Shown: positions 18,857 through 28,291 of the stretch, piece by piece | Layout: every line of letters starts with the position of its first letter | Position numbering within the stretch: position 1 is the stretch's first letter | Assembly: GCA_014084085.1 (NCBI GenBank) | Contig: NPFB01000005.1 | Span: 124,001-188,000 of the forward strand | From: Hondaea fermentalgiana | Lineage: Eukaryota > Sar > Bigyra > Thraustochytrida > Thraustochytriidae | DNA: 64,000 bases | Direction of reading: 5' to 3' | Program-made: the position numbers and the translations under genes | Notes under the pieces: generated by a model | What the model was told of the DNA's origin: nothing | The model's database searches: none | Seen by the model: only the letters and a program-made list of their open reading frames with translations

Positions 18857-19746
18857 ATGCCCTTCTTCGAGGTGCACGTGGCGAAGGAAAAGTTCAAGTT
18901 CAACTGCGCGCATTTCATCGCTTTCAAGGTACGTCAGGACGGGTCCGTGCGGATGGGCGGGCCGAGCGAGCGAGGGCGACCGAGGAAGGGGGAGACCGGG
19001 GCGGCGAGCGTAGCGGAGGGACGAAGAAACTGACTCGATGCTGGGCGACGTGACAAACTGGACGGTCTACTTTCTGGTCTCGCGAACACATCACGGTGGA
19101 CGGGCAAATGCATATGCAAATGCGCGACTTGTCAAAATTGCTCGATCACAAAATTGTGGCGCACGAAAAATAGGGATTCCGAGAGCGCCTGCATGGGCAC
19201 AATTACCAGGTCGGCGTCAAGCTCAGTGGCGACCGTGGCCCCGATGGCTACGTACTCGACTTTGGCGAGGTCAAGGAGCAGGTGATGCGGATCTGCAAAC
19301 TCTGGAACGAGCGCTTCATTTGCCCCGTGAAGAGCGATGTGCTTGACATCGACCTTACGAGCAACGAGGACAACATTACAATCAACTGCGAGGATGGGAC
19401 GCACTTCTCCTTTCCTCGAGATGACTGCCTCTTTCTCCCTATCGTTCACTCATCAGCCGAAGAACTCGCCGAGCATTTCGCTGTTTTGCTCGTCTCAAGC
19501 GTCGGCGCAGAGCGCCTGCGCTCGCGCGGCATTAGGGATATCGAAGTTTCCGTCGCCGAGGCGCCTCACCAGGCCGCCATCTACCGCTGCACAATCGAGC
19601 ATTTGCTGGAGATCGCCAGCGGGTCAGCTGAAGCAACGCAAACACAAGTCGAGCGCCCGACCCCGAAGCCATGCACGCATACCAACTGCTGTAAGGCTGT
19701 GGCCTCTGACGCGCAAAAGCAAGAGCAGGAGCAAGAGCAAGCATGA
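18857..19746 (+). CDS. 6-pyruvoyltetrahydropterin synthase, PTPS-III type (two exons)
   Basis: Spliced gene: exon 1 18857-18928, intron 18929-19173 (GTACGT...AAAATAG, 245 bp), exon 2 19174-19746, giving 214 aa. The join falls on a codon boundary and restores AHFIAFKGFRERLHGHNY, the core of the family. Zinc-ligand histidines H19, H31 and H33 are present. The catalytic Cys of animal PTPS is absent; a Glu (E28) sits just before LHGHN, as in PTPS-III enzymes of Plasmodium and other protists. Those can cleave dihydroneopterin triphosphate to 6-hydroxymethyldihydropterin and so bypass the aldolase FolB in folate synthesis. Further family features are LDFGEVK and, in the C-terminal part, VAEAPHQAAIY with the usual Glu. 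The C-terminal ~45 residues are a low-complexity extension ending in Glu-Gln repeats. Confidence 0.87.
18929..19173 (+). other. Spliceosomal intron in the PTPS gene
   Basis: Donor AAG|GTACGT and acceptor TAG|GGA. The interval has in-frame stops, and removing it joins two halves of a conserved motif in frame. This is the only intron I can place with confidence in the window. Confidence 0.85.
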
Positions 19747-20021
19747 CGGTGGACAACAATCTCACATTCCGCAGTAAATAGTAGGCTGTTTTTGTAAGAA
19801 AGAAAAGAAGTGACAAAAAGACAAGTATGAAAAGGCTTTGCGCGTCCATGCACATGACCTTAATAAGTATCTATCTATCTGTCTTTGATCAGGGCAAGAG
19901 CAGTCTATCATGAGGCTGTTGATCATCGTCATCTTCACTTGGTAGTGCTCATCTCCATTTCCACCTTGACCGTGACCTTCATCTTCATCTCCATTTCACT
20001 TCGCTTCATGTCACCTTGCTT

Positions 20022-23000
20022 TTACTTCTTCTTGCCAGCCTTTCCCTTCTTCTTCTTGGCCGAAGCCTTGATGGCGCGGAGACGCTTCTTCTCCAGCTGC
20101 GCCTGCTCTTCGGCCTGCTGCTGACTAGCACGGCGCTCATCGACGCAACGCTGCGTGAGCGCCTTGACAGTCTGAGCAGACTCGGTCGTGCGAGGGCTCT
20201 TGGGTCCGTAAAGCGTCTTGAAGATGGCGTATGCGGACCGCTCGAACTCAAGCGACTGCGTCCAGCACTGCAGCCCTGCCATAGCCTGCGCAGAAAGGTG
20301 GCAAAGCAGTGCAATCTGATGCTTGTCGTCACCGCAACGGCTCATGGCCTCGTTCGCGCAGGCAAAGGCCTTCTCGGCTTCGCCAATCTCGAGGTAAATC
20401 GTCGCGAGACGCTGATAGATGGCCGAAAGCTGCTGCGCACGCGGACCGGCCATGAGCTCAAAGAGATATGCAGCGCGACGCAAATGCTCCACAGCGCAGT
20501 CGTACACATGCTGCATGTGGTAGAGGCTACCCAAAGCAAGGTGCATGGCTGCCACATTGTCCGTGTCCCGGGAACCGAGCACCTGGGCGAGCGCGAGCGC
20601 GCGGCGGTGTTGCGAGATGGCGCCACCAATATCCCGAACAATACGCAGAATATCTGAGACGGTCATAATGCACGAGAGCGCGTTGCGGTGCACGGGGCCT
20701 TCGATCTGGCAGACCATGTTGAGAGCTTCCATGGAAAGCTGGTAAGCGGTGTGAAGCTCCTGAGGGGCGCCCGCCTTGACCGAGATCCGGCTGCGCGCCG
20801 CTGCAATGCGATCGCGGACCTCCTGCAGACACCACTCCGGACGGGACGTCTTGATGACGGGGATCACATCGACCATGTCCGTCTCAAAGAACGGTGTTTC
20901 TGCCTCAAACACGTAGTTGCGCGAGGCCACGCGGATACCGCAGACTTGGCATATGCGGCGCAGGAGAGCAGGCAGGTAGGCGCGATCCACGGAGGTGTTC
21001 TTGCCCTCCGTGGACCCCGGGGCCGCCACCTCGGGCTCGGAGTCCTCCTCTTCCTGGTTCTCCTTGGAAGACGTCTCCGCGTCCTCCTCCTTGGCCCACC
21101 ACCAACGCAACTCGTAGCCAAAGTGTTGCTTGACGGAAGCACGAATTGCCTGACGCAGCTGGCGTGCACCTGCTGAAAACGAAGACGAAGAGCCCGAACC
21201 CAAGAGCCAGGCCTCGACCTCTGCAGACGAGGAGCTAGTCTCATCGTCGGCAGCGTTGCCATCGCCGAGTTTACCTAGCACGGCATTCAAAAGCCGCACA
21301 AGCGTGGTGGCGAGCGTCTGGTCCGCGGTCTCCTGCTGAAGCATGACACGACGGAAGATCCATTTGCAGCTGCGAGCCACCATCTCAATCTCGCAGAGCT
21401 CGTTCAAGGCCTGCGCCGCAGCAGGAAGCGCGGTGGAGATCTCAGAGCCCTCCTTTGCGGGCAAAAGCTTTGTCGTCTCCGCCTCGAGCAGACCCTCTGC
21501 GATCTGACCAATGTACCGCACGTTAATGCCAAAGTTGTGCATCGTGGTCACGAGGGCTGCACCGTCGCTTGGGGTAAGCGCCCCGGTCCGGAGCCCGGTG
21601 ACAAGGCTCGGGAGCTGGGTTTCGACGAGAAACTCAGCAAGCTCGCGCGCATCCGCAAGGACCTGCTCGTCACGGAACTCCTTGGGCTGGTGGACCGTGA
21701 ACAAGTTGCTGTCGATCTTGGGCAGCTTGGCATCGGGGACCTTTTCGCGTGCATCCCGGATCGCCTGCTCGAGCGCCGAGGTCGTCTCCGCGGACCAGGG
21801 CTCCTCCTCGGTCTGTTTTCCGTGCTCCTTTTCAAAGTCGGCATAAATGGTTTCGGCGGCCTGGCGGCGCAAGACCTCTTGTGCGCGACGCTTCGTGTCC
21901 ACGAGCTGCTGGACGAGCTCAGGGCGGAGCAAAGCAACATATTGCGTTTCGTCGAGGGGTTTTTCCTCGAGGTCCTTTTCCTGGTAATGATTGAGATCCA
22001 GAGGCGTCGTGCGCGTGACGTCCAAAATGTAGCGGCGGCCGTCAGCGCCGCGCAGACCCTTGGACGTGACCGGGGCAGAAAGCGTAAGCTCGGCGTCGGC
22101 CTCAGCGTCGGTCTCCTCGCCAGCAGGCGAGGGCTTGACGCGACCACCCTCAATGTAGAGGGACTTCATGAGCGAAGTCACGTCATCGGCAATCTCGGCC
22201 TTGGCATTGATCTTGGCGCCAAAGTCAATCGAGCCGTAAAGCAGCGATTTGGCGTGGTCGTTCTGCAGAATGCCGGGCACCAAGCTCTGTGCGATAATGC
22301 GGTGGCCTTGAAAGTCGACAAGGACCGTGTTGAGCGTGTGCAGGCGGTCGCCAGGTTCTTCGGGCTTGGGCTCGTTGAGCCGCTGGCGCTCGAGCACATA
22401 GTTGATGCTCTTGATGGCCTGCAGGTCGTGGTTCGAGCCGCAGTATGTGGCGACAGGGTTCAATGCCGGGTCCAGTTTGCTCTCGGCATCGATGCCAAAG
22501 CCGTGCTCCATGCGCGCGACCGACAGAAAGACGTTGTTGAAAACGTAGACGTGAGACTCGGGCGCCTCCGACGGATTGAGTGCGAGGAGCGAGCCCTCGA
22601 CGAGAGCGACGGCGCCGCGACGGGCGTTATCGGCAAAGTCGTTGTGAAGAGCTTCGAGAAGACGTGCACGTGCAATACGCTGGTCGAGGGACTCGACGGG
22701 CATCTCCAAGAGACCTTGGTACTCTTCGTTCCAGTCGCGCGGGTTGCCAACCGTCTCGGCCATGTTGAGCGTATCGTACATGACCTGAGAAGCCCGGTTG
22801 CGGTCGTGCGGGTGCGGGGTGTCAACCACATCGTTCCACTGACCCTGCGGATGGGGCATGATTGGGGCACGGTTGGCCTCGGCGTAATAGAGTGGAAGGT
22901 TGATGTTGGTCGTGATGGACGTCACGTCCGGCTCAGAGAGGCCCGAGGAGCGCAGCAACGCTTCGTTGCGTTTTTCTGCGCTGGCCAAAAGAGCCTTGTA

Positions 23001-24044
23001 CTGTTGTAAAAATCCAGGCAGCACCGACGCAAGGAGTTCCACAAGGGTGGGGCATGTCGGGGAGTTTTTGGCAACCTCCGGGTTAAAGACGGTGTCGGTC
23101 GAGCTGTTCTGGAAGAAGCCGGCCTTGCAAGCCGTCACGTGCACAACGTTGTCATTGGCGGAGGCGATGCGAAGGTAAAAGAAGTCGTTGAGAAGGCGCC
23201 GGTTCGACGGGACCGGGTTCCAGCCCGAAGGCACGATCTCACGCGCGCACACGGGGTGCGGACGCGTGAGCTCTGCCACGACGTCGATGGTACGCACGCC
23301 ATCGGCATCCTGCTGCTCGCCCGAGTAAAAGCTCTCCAAGTTCACAGGCACTGGGAGAGGAGCATCGGGAATCTTGGCGGCCGTGGCGAGCGCGTCTTCG
23401 TCGCTAAGGGCCTCTTGGCCGTCGTGATCGGCAATAGGGACGGATCCGCTCATGCCCGAAAGGGGGCCCGGCGGATTGCGGAGGATCTCACGCACATGGT
23501 TCACGTGTTCCCAAGCAGTCTTGGACGTGTAGGCATCAGGGACAAGAACGAGATAGTCGCCCTTTGCCAGGGTCTCGCACTCTGCCAGGATGGCACTTTC
23601 GTCGAGAGAGGTGGTGTCCTGGAACGGGTGGTTTGGCGCCTGGCGGGAGCCCTGCTTGCGCTGTCCGTGCTTCTTCTTCTTGCTGGCATTACCCGAAGAT
23701 TTCTTTTGCAAATGCTCAGCGACCTCCTCGGCGGGCACCGTGGCGAGGTGGCAGCTGTTCGAGATGTGGCACAGCTCGGGGACGTCGCGCAGGAGTTGCT
23801 TCAGGTTCACCACGCTCTCCTGCAGACGCACTTGCGGGATCTTCAGCGTGCCCTTGACGCGGCGGCTGCCCAGCTCAAGCAGGACGAGGGGCGCGTCGAA
23901 GATCGCTTCTTGTTCTTCTCCTTCCTCTGCTTCTTGGCCCGCTGGCGCCTGCTCCTTCTCCTTCTCCTGCGCGGGCGCGGGCGCGCTCGCTTCCTGTGTC
24001 TCTGGCATGGTGTCCTCGGTGCCCTTGCTCTCAGCCGTGCTCAT
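20022..24044 (-). CDS. Clustered mitochondria protein (CLU/Clu1/TIF31 family)
   Basis: Cytosolic RNA-binding protein needed for mitochondrial distribution; CLUH-type proteins bind mRNAs for mitochondrial proteins, and the yeast form associates with eIF3. The 1340-aa protein starts with an acidic low-complexity segment, then a ubiquitin-like/CLU-N region (LQESVVNLKQLLRDVPELCHISN). The CLU domain lies at about residues 430-680 (DWNEEYQGLLEMPVES, RDFA-like DFADNARRGAVALVEG, then NHDLQAIKSINYV), followed by the eIF3-p135-like middle. Tetratricopeptide-type repeats run from about 1090 to 1280 (TDNVAAMHLALGSLYHM, QRLATIYLEIGEAEKAF). The Lys-rich tail ends KKKKGKAGKKK. Start 24044 is the first ATG. 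Confidence 0.92.
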   Translation of the reverse strand: MSTAESKGTEDTMPETQEASAPAPAQEKEKEQAPAGQEAEEGEEQEAIFDAPLVLLELGSRRVKGTLKIPQVRLQESVVNLKQLLRDVPELCHISNSCHLATVPAEEVAEHLQKKSSGNASKKKKHGQRKQGSRQAPNHPFQDTTSLDESAILAECETLAKGDYLVLVPDAYTSKTAWEHVNHVREILRNPPGPLSGMSGSVPIADHDGQEALSDEDALATAAKIPDAPLPVPVNLESFYSGEQQDADGVRTIDVVAELTRPHPVCAREIVPSGWNPVPSNRRLLNDFFYLRIASANDNVVHVTACKAGFFQNSSTDTVFNPEVAKNSPTCPTLVELLASVLPGFLQQYKALLASAEKRNEALLRSSGLSEPDVTSITTNINLPLYYAEANRAPIMPHPQGQWNDVVDTPHPHDRNRASQVMYDTLNMAETVGNPRDWNEEYQGLLEMPVESLDQRIARARLLEALHNDFADNARRGAVALVEGSLLALNPSEAPESHVYVFNNVFLSVARMEHGFGIDAESKLDPALNPVATYCGSNHDLQAIKSINYVLERQRLNEPKPEEPGDRLHTLNTVLVDFQGHRIIAQSLVPGILQNDHAKSLLYGSIDFGAKINAKAEIADDVTSLMKSLYIEGGRVKPSPAGEETDAEADAELTLSAPVTSKGLRGADGRRYILDVTRTTPLDLNHYQEKDLEEKPLDETQYVALLRPELVQQLVDTKRRAQEVLRRQAAETIYADFEKEHGKQTEEEPWSAETTSALEQAIRDAREKVPDAKLPKIDSNLFTVHQPKEFRDEQVLADARELAEFLVETQLPSLVTGLRTGALTPSDGAALVTTMHNFGINVRYIGQIAEGLLEAETTKLLPAKEGSEISTALPAAAQALNELCEIEMVARSCKWIFRRVMLQQETADQTLATTLVRLLNAVLGKLGDGNAADDETSSSSAEVEAWLLGSGSSSSFSAGARQLRQAIRASVKQHFGYELRWWWAKEEDAETSSKENQEEEDSEPEVAAPGSTEGKNTSVDRAYLPALLRRICQVCGIRVASRNYVFEAETPFFETDMVDVIPVIKTSRPEWCLQEVRDRIAAARSRISVKAGAPQELHTAYQLSMEALNMVCQIEGPVHRNALSCIMTVSDILRIVRDIGGAISQHRRALALAQVLGSRDTDNVAAMHLALGSLYHMQHVYDCAVEHLRRAAYLFELMAGPRAQQLSAIYQRLATIYLEIGEAEKAFACANEAMSRCGDDKHQIALLCHLSAQAMAGLQCWTQSLEFERSAYAIFKTLYGPKSPRTTESAQTVKALTQRCVDERRASQQQAEEQAQLEKKRLRAIKASAKKKKGKAGKKK

Positions 24045-24454
24045 GGCGCCTGTCTCGAAGATCAATCAAGTCGCCCCGCGACCTCGACTCGACCCGATCC
24101 GGCCCCAGCTCCAGCGGCCTCGCGCTCGCGTGTCTGCCTCGCGCCTGCGTGTCTGCCGCGCGCCTGCCTGCCTGCCCGCCTGCCTGCCTGCCCGCGTGCC
24201 TGCGCCGGGCGAGCTTGAAGTTTTGCTCGCAGCGCCTGCAGTGCCTGCGGCGCTTGCTCTGCTTGCTTGCTTGTGCTTGCAGCGCTTTTCCTGCTCCCGC
24301 CGCGCCCCAAAACTGGATGGATGCCGCCGCCCCGCGCGCGGAGTCCGGTAGCACCGCCACGGAGACCATAATAAGCCCAGCTGCTACAAGACTTGGTGGG
24401 AAATGGAGCCGCGAACTGCACGGCAGCAGGCCGGCCGAGTAGTGAGTGATGTAT

Positions 24455-24951
24455 ACTATGCCGCCGAAAGAGAAGAAGACGAGCACCTCGGCGGACTTCA
24501 AGAGCAGCGAGGACGACGACGACAACGACGACGGCGAGGCAGATGATGGAGGTGGCGCATTGCCAGGGTCGAGAAGGATAATGCGAAAGGCAAGCTGCGC
24601 GCTTGTGGTTGCCTTGCGTGCTTGTGATTGATTGCCTTGCTTGCGTGCTTGCTCGGATGCTTGAGGGTTCGTAGCGTAGGGTAGCAGCAGGCGAGGATGA
24701 CGGTGGACGAAGCGAGGACGATTAATTGATCGATCGATCGATCGATCGATCGCAAGGACGGTGTCGATGAGCACGGTGTGCTCGACCTCGAGCTAGGTAG
24801 AGATCCGTCCTCGCCTCTCGAGTCGGGCAAGGCAGGAAAGAAGGAAGCAAGCAGCAAGCAAAAAAGGAAGGAAGGGCGTGCCGTGCTTCATGGTCGCGCA
24901 CGGACCAAGACACAGATTGATTTCCTTTCCTTTGAGGGTTTGGCTTTTTGA
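24455..24951 (+). CDS. Possible small spliced gene encoding an acidic/basic low-complexity protein
   Basis: Two stretches with protein-like composition sit on the + strand between CLU and the TTL gene. The first begins ATG at 24455 or 24446 (MPPKEKKTSTSADFKSSEDD... then Asp/Glu-rich). The second, open from 24730 to a TGA at 24949-24951, reads KDGVDEHGVLDLELGRD, a Lys-rich segment, then RTKTQIDFLSFEGLAF. They are in different frames and I could not find a clean GT-AG pair joining them, so this is a guess at a real but short gene. Confidence 0.22.
24728..24752. repeat. (GATC)n microsatellite, third array
   Basis: Perfect GATC array about 25 bp long. Confidence 0.85.
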
Positions 24952-25509
24952 TCGAAGGAAAAGCCGCTGCCGCCCTTGCTGCTCGTGCTGTTGCCGCTTT
25001 GCAAAAGTGACGGCCCGGGACGTGGCAAGGGTCTCGCGTGGCAAGAGTCTTGCGCGGCAGCATTTGGGATGGGCCGTTCTAGGCCTTCCCTCGCGCGTGC
25101 TCGCGCCCGTCAGCGTCGTGCGCCGCAGGCTCCACGGGCGAGATAGTCGTATGACTGAAGGTGGTTGTCTCTTCCCGCCAAGAATGACAACGCAAGACAG
25201 CCAGCCAGCTCCGTGTCTGGCCGTCTCTACAGCGCGGGGCAAAACTCGCCAAATCTTCGACGCGCATTTCCTTCATCCACGCCGCGACACTCTGCGCAGC
25301 AAGGTCTTCCTTCGCGTGCGAGAAACTCCAAGAACTCCAGGTCGCCCGAGTCCTCGCCTCTCCTCAACAGCGAAGGCAAGCGCGGCCCTTTTTTGCCGCA
25401 AGTTACTCCACTGCCTCCCCGTCTCCAGACATAGAGGCTTGCATTTCGCACACACCTGGGGCAGAGCGCAAGTCCCAAGGCCCGCCCGGGCGCCGCAATT
25501 CGCCGGGGA

Positions 25510-25705
25510 GCTAGCTAGCTAGCTCTAGCTGCTATCGATGGAGCGATCGATCGATCGATCCATCGATCGAGCTCAAGGCCGTCGAGCATCTCGCGAACCG
25601 CGCTGCGCGCAGCTGCGACGAGGGTCGGGCCAAGCCAAGCGCTCTCCGCGGGGCTTCCGCTCGGCCGGGCGCTCTGCGCAGGCAGGCAGGCAGGCAGGCA
25701 GGCAG
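25510..25705. repeat. CTAG/GATC palindromic cluster and (GGCA)n run
   Basis: AGCTAGCTAGCTAGC (about 25509-25524), then GATC repeats (25541-25570), then (GGCA)n at 25680-25705, all within 400 bp upstream of the TTL gene. Confidence 0.8.
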
Positions 25706-25900
25706 AAGGCGGGAGACGCGCAGGCAGGCGAGACCCGGCCGTCGCGGTCTGGCAGAGAGCATCGGTACGACTGCGCTCGTGGTCAGACGAAGACGGGCGG
25801 CCGGCCGCGCCTGCGCCTGCGCTTGCGCTTGCGCGTGGCGAGGGGCTCGTCCTTGGCGAGGCGGGAGAGGCTCGCGAAGAGCTCGCGCGCGTGAACGAGG

Positions 25901-27730
25901 ATGGGGTCTTCGGATCTGCCCCTGAAAAAGGAGAAAAAGTCCAAGTCGAAGAGCAGCTCGAAGCGCAAGAGCAGCAAGAAGAAGAGCGAGAAGAAGGGAA
26001 AGCGAGGACCAGCATGGAAGATCCAGCTAGAGACGATCTTCATGCAGGCCAAGGTGAGGCTCTTTGAGCTGCAGGCAAAAATGGAGAGCAACCCCGAGTT
26101 CCGCCAGCGCGTCATGACCTTTGCCATCGGCACCGTCACGGTTCTGCTGCTTTTGGCCGTGATGCTCAAGAACGGTGGTGCCGCGGGCCACGGCGCTGCA
26201 GCCGGCGGTGCCTCGGGAGGCTCCCTCATGTCATTGACGAAAAGCAGTTCAAGCCTCAAGGGAAGCTCGCATGCCACGGTCAGCAGCAAACCGCCCGGCA
26301 TCCTCGGCATGACCAAGCGCGAGCGCGAAAAAGCAGAAATGAACTTTGACGTGAGCGGCAGCGATCTCATGAGCGTCAAAAGAAGGTATGGAACGCGCGA
26401 GGAGCACGAAGCAGCCCAAAAGACGGGCCACAAACAACTCTCTGCCAAGGAACAAGCCTGCTACAAGAACATGCCCGTGCAGGTTGTCCGAGACTCGCCC
26501 AAGGTGGGCGTGTACAAGCCGCGCAAGGTTTTCGATCTGGCCGTCTTGCAAGCTGCTCAAAAGAATCTTGGCTTTGTGGAGGAAAGCGACATGAAAAAGG
26601 CCACACTCATTCTCAAGGGTGTCCCACGGGTCGTGTTTCGCCAGCTCAAAGAGGGCAAACAGTATTACGATATGGTCGCCTCGCTTGGGCGCATTGGGTC
26701 CAAAAAGAAGACGCAGCTGGCTACACTGCGCAATCATGTCCGCAAATTCAAGTGCTCCTTTGAATCGCTTTACATTCAACCTCGATCATACGACATGAAC
26801 AAGCCCACGGATTGCAATAACTTTTTCAAGAACCCAGATAAGGGCCGCATGTGGGTTCTCAAGAGCTGCAAGAGCGGCGAAGGATCCAAGGGCATGGGTA
26901 TCAGTGTGATTGACGACCTTGGTCCTAGCCGCCAAGAATTTGGCGCCTGCGAGGCGAACGCAATGAACTACGTGGCCCAGGCATATATTGAGCACCCGCT
27001 GCTCCTCGACCAGCGCAAGTTCGATATGCGCATGTACCTCTTTGTCGCGAGCACCAAGCCATACATTGTCTTTGCGAACCCAGGCTACATCCGCCGCAGT
27101 CTTGCCCTTTACAAGCCGTCCTCGACGGAGAAGAATGATGTTCTCACCAACTACCACGTGCAAATGGAGCGAAACGACTTCAAGCCCTCTGATGCCATGT
27201 GGAACTTTCCTCAATTTATCGAGTATCTTCGTTCCAACGATCACTGCGTTGCATGCGGTGACATCGAAATTCAGCTCTTCAAGATTGCCCGTCTTGTCTT
27301 TGACTCGGGACGCAGCTACTACAAACGTTGGAGCGGCTCCTTTCAGCTTGTCGGTCTGGACTTCATGATGGACGCATACCTCAACGTCATGTTCATCGAA
27401 GGTAACGTGAGTCCCGGCATTGGCAATCACGGCCTCGCGTGGAAGCGCAAGATGATGCTGGATCTTGTACAGATCATGTACGAGCAAACGATGCTCATTC
27501 ACGAGAAACCTTCCGAGTTTGATCTCCGGATTGGCGACCGCGTCTACGGGCCGAACAACAATTACTTTGAGCTGGTGGTTAACGAGCACCACGAAAAGTG
27601 CAACTCTGCCGCAAAATTCAATCCTTGCAAGGAGCTCAAACCCGAGGGCGTTCCAGACGTCCCCGAGGAGGAGGTAGCGGACGACGGTGCCGATCCTGGT
27701 CCGGACGGCGATGATGATGAAGAGGACTGA
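25901..27730 (+). CDS. Membrane-anchored tubulin tyrosine ligase-like (TTL/TTLL) ligase
   Basis: TTL-family ATP-grasp ligases add amino acids (tyrosine, glutamate or glycine) to tubulin or other proteins. The 609-aa protein has a very Lys/Ser-rich N-terminus, one hydrophobic helix at about residues 76-92 (FAIGTVTVLLLLAVML), a Gly/Ser linker, then the TTL domain (about 190-560). Visible motifs are MWVLKSCKSGEGSKGMGI (ATP-binding loop), YIEHPLLLDQRKFDMRMYLF, YIRRSLALY and GLDFMMDAYLNVMFIEGNVSPG, which carries the Mg-binding Glu-x-Asn of the fold. The acidic tail is DDDEED. The transmembrane anchor is unusual for a tubulin modifier and suggests an ER or vesicle location. Which amino acid it adds cannot be told from sequence. 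Confidence 0.85.
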   Translation: MGSSDLPLKKEKKSKSKSSSKRKSSKKKSEKKGKRGPAWKIQLETIFMQAKVRLFELQAKMESNPEFRQRVMTFAIGTVTVLLLLAVMLKNGGAAGHGAAAGGASGGSLMSLTKSSSSLKGSSHATVSSKPPGILGMTKREREKAEMNFDVSGSDLMSVKRRYGTREEHEAAQKTGHKQLSAKEQACYKNMPVQVVRDSPKVGVYKPRKVFDLAVLQAAQKNLGFVEESDMKKATLILKGVPRVVFRQLKEGKQYYDMVASLGRIGSKKKTQLATLRNHVRKFKCSFESLYIQPRSYDMNKPTDCNNFFKNPDKGRMWVLKSCKSGEGSKGMGISVIDDLGPSRQEFGACEANAMNYVAQAYIEHPLLLDQRKFDMRMYLFVASTKPYIVFANPGYIRRSLALYKPSSTEKNDVLTNYHVQMERNDFKPSDAMWNFPQFIEYLRSNDHCVACGDIEIQLFKIARLVFDSGRSYYKRWSGSFQLVGLDFMMDAYLNVMFIEGNVSPGIGNHGLAWKRKMMLDLVQIMYEQTMLIHEKPSEFDLRIGDRVYGPNNNYFELVVNEHHEKCNSAAKFNPCKELKPEGVPDVPEEEVADDGADPGPDGDDDEED

Positions 27731-27767
27731 GCGAACTCGCGCCACGACCTTGCTTGCTTGGCTTAGG

Positions 27768-27808
27768 CTGCTGCTGCATGCTGCTGTAGCAGCAGCAGGA
27801 GCATGCAG
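27768..27808 (+). other. GC-rich inverted repeat in the 3' flank of the TTL gene
   Basis: GCATGCTGCTG and CAGCAGCAGGAGCATGC face each other across one or two bases, about 40 bp after the stop codon. The transcript could form a stable CUG/CAG hairpin in the 3' UTR. Confidence 0.5.
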
Positions 27809-28036
27809 TACTCACAATTGCGAGCGAACCATGTCGACTCAGCAGTTGGAGGTCGTCCTTGGCGAGGTGTCGCGCTCTACTGGCTAATGGAATAAGGAAA
27901 AAAAATTATCGCTGTGAAAACATGACAAGAAAAAGGAAACAACTAAATTACATGACTCCTGGTAATGAATGCACTCTGCTTTCGTCATTGCAGAAATCTT
28001 TCTTCAGCACACGTATGACCTTTCGCGTCGCTTAAT

Positions 28037-28190
28037 CCGGTCTGCGCAACTCGGTCAAGACTTGTTTCGCAAATAGGTCTTGTGCAACCACCTCACCTAT
28101 TCAGCGCTATTTTATGAGGCAAAGAGAATCATTAATCGCCACGCATTTGCGCGCGCCACTCATCAAGGCCAACACTTGTTCCGCAAAGGA
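28037..28190 (-). pseudogene. Two decayed duplicates of the TMEM245-like C-terminal coding segment
   Basis: On the minus strand the true CDS ends EFAEKMLAELSGA-stop (28292 up to about 28337). Just downstream, 28148-28187 reads SFAEQVLALMSGARK with no stop at that point, and 28037-28075 reads DLFAKQVLTELRR. Nucleotide identity covers about 40 bp each, spaced about 155 and 110 bp. They look like fragments of an old tandem duplication of the gene end. Confidence 0.6.
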
Positions 28191-28199
28191 AATTACCAC

Positions 28200-28269
28200 C
28201 ATGTGAGCGCGAAAGTAAACCCTGACCATGCGAGTGCGAAAGTCTATCCTCCCCATGTGAGCGCTCAAT
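28200..28269. repeat. 27-bp tandem repeat, 2.6 copies
   Basis: CATGTGAGCGCGAAAGTAAA and related units start at 28200, 28227 and 28254 with a 27-bp period and a few mismatches. A + frame through them reads HVSAKVNPD, HASAKVYPP, HVSAQ, but no gene is supported there. Confidence 0.75.
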
Positions 28270-28291
28270 GATTCGCGCGCTCACAGCGCAT

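Larger units (their letters stand above)
24045..25900. promoter_or_regulatory. Divergent upstream region (CLU / TTL ligase), repeat-rich
   Basis: About 1.86 kb between divergent starts. It holds GCCT repeats (24161-24200), a GATC array (24728-24752), a CTAG/GATC palindromic cluster (25510-25570) and a (GGCA)n run (25680-25705). A candidate small gene at 24446-24951 is listed separately. Promoters of both flanking genes must be here. Confidence 0.5.
27731..28291. other. Convergent intergenic region with decayed copies of the TMEM245-like gene end
   Basis: Apart from the hairpin at 27768-27808 it holds two decayed copies of the neighbouring gene's last codons (28037-28075 and 28141-28190) and a 27-bp tandem repeat (28200-28269). 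Otherwise A/T-rich and without a gene. Confidence 0.6.

Noticed and set aside
21537..23009. 490-aa + strand ORF inside CLU
   Set aside because: Antisense shadow of the CLU gene; low-information Val/Leu/Arg composition.
26786..27745. 319-aa minus-strand ORF inside the TTL ligase gene
   Set aside because: Antisense shadow; the + strand has clear TTL motifs.
28200..28269. Tandem repeat considered as a CRISPR array
   Set aside because: Units are contiguous with no spacers, the host is eukaryotic and no cas-like gene is present.
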